A program made the position numbers and the translations under genes. This document shows positions 5,179 to 5,360 of a stretch of 5,360 bases of DNA, one piece after another (the first letter of the stretch is position 1; each line of letters begins with the position of its first letter). The DNA comes from an uncultured Gammaproteobacteria bacterium (GTDB lineage Bacteria > Pseudomonadota > Gammaproteobacteria > Coxiellales > Coxiellaceae): contig CAIQCE010000169.1 in the NCBI GenBank assembly GCA_903870185.1, positions 1 through 5,360 of the forward strand, written 5' to 3'. Under the pieces are notes generated by a model that saw only the letters and a list, made by a program, of their open reading frames with translations, did no database searches and was not told the origin of the DNA.

Positions 5179-5360
5179 AAAGACACTCGGTTTAAAATGG
5201 CATTCAAATCTTTAAGCTCTGGATAACGTTGACTGACGGTATGCGCATAATTTAAAACTCGAGGCAAATATTGCAAATAACCCGGCTTTTGATCACGCAA
5301 ATTTAAACGAGCAAAGATCCCTAAACATTTTAAATGTCGCTGCAAACCCATCCACTCAAA
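5175..5360 (-). CDS. amgK: N-acetylmuramate/N-acetylglucosamine kinase AmgK, C-terminal end (partial)
   Basis: The last 61 codons of a gene whose 5' part lies beyond the window. The visible residues begin FEWMGLQRHLK, continue through CLGIFARLNLRDQKPGYLQYLPRVLNYA in sections, and end RVSL before TGA. This is the typical C-terminal tail of AmgK, an aminoglycoside-phosphotransferase-fold kinase that phosphorylates MurNAc (and GlcNAc) at the anomeric carbon. Its product is the substrate of MurU. The TGA overlaps the murU ATG (ATGA at 5175-5178), a classic coupled pair. The catalytic domain is not in view, so intactness cannot be judged. Confidence 0.88.
   Translation of the reverse strand, partial: FEWMGLQRHLKCLGIFARLNLRDQKPGYLQYLPRVLNYAHTVSQRYPELKDLNAILNRVSL

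Overview
The window looks like a chromosomal segment of a gammaproteobacterium with moderate-to-low G+C, most likely a Legionellales-type (Legionella/Coxiella/Berkiella-like) intracellular bacterium. The evidence is the amgK-murU peptidoglycan-recycling pair, an EstB-like carboxylesterase, and two unusual Ala/Ser-rich genes. Each of those two genes has a perfect PmrA-type box (YTTAAK-N5-YTTAAK) 50-60 bp upstream of its start. In Legionella and Coxiella, PmrA boxes of this kind control the Dot/Icm secretion system and many of its effectors. The exact genus is inferred, not proven.

Layout: 1-84 is a foldback palindrome of the MITE/REP type. 127-789 (+) is a complete serine carboxylesterase. 795-825 is a stem-loop, placed as a terminator for the leftward genes. 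All remaining genes read leftward (-). 833-1804 encodes a 323-aa Ser/Ala-rich protein with no recognised family and a c-Myc-like nuclear localisation motif. 2043-3476 encodes a 477-aa two-part protein: an N-terminal SGNH/GDSL-type hydrolase domain, an Ala/Gly linker and an unidentified C-terminal domain. 3657-4505 is a six-helix membrane protein (DUF6159-like). 4507-5178 is murU. 5175-5360 is the 3' end of amgK, which runs off the window.

The amgK, murU and membrane-protein genes are tightly coupled (4-bp ATGA overlap, then a 1-bp gap) and read as one operon. AmgK and MurU together turn recycled MurNAc into UDP-MurNAc, bypassing de novo synthesis. The two leftward genes beyond the operon look like accessory, co-regulated genes, and I propose them as secreted effector candidates.

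The spaces around the SGNH gene hold five copies of one GTAG-headed imperfect palindrome (REP-like): three at 1904-2047 and two at 3580-3661. Two copies overlap the ends of genes so exactly that the TAG inside the repeat's GTAG head is the stop codon, both for the SGNH gene and for the membrane-protein gene. No tRNA, rRNA, CRISPR array or intact transposase gene is visible. No gene-free stretch exceeds 300 bases.
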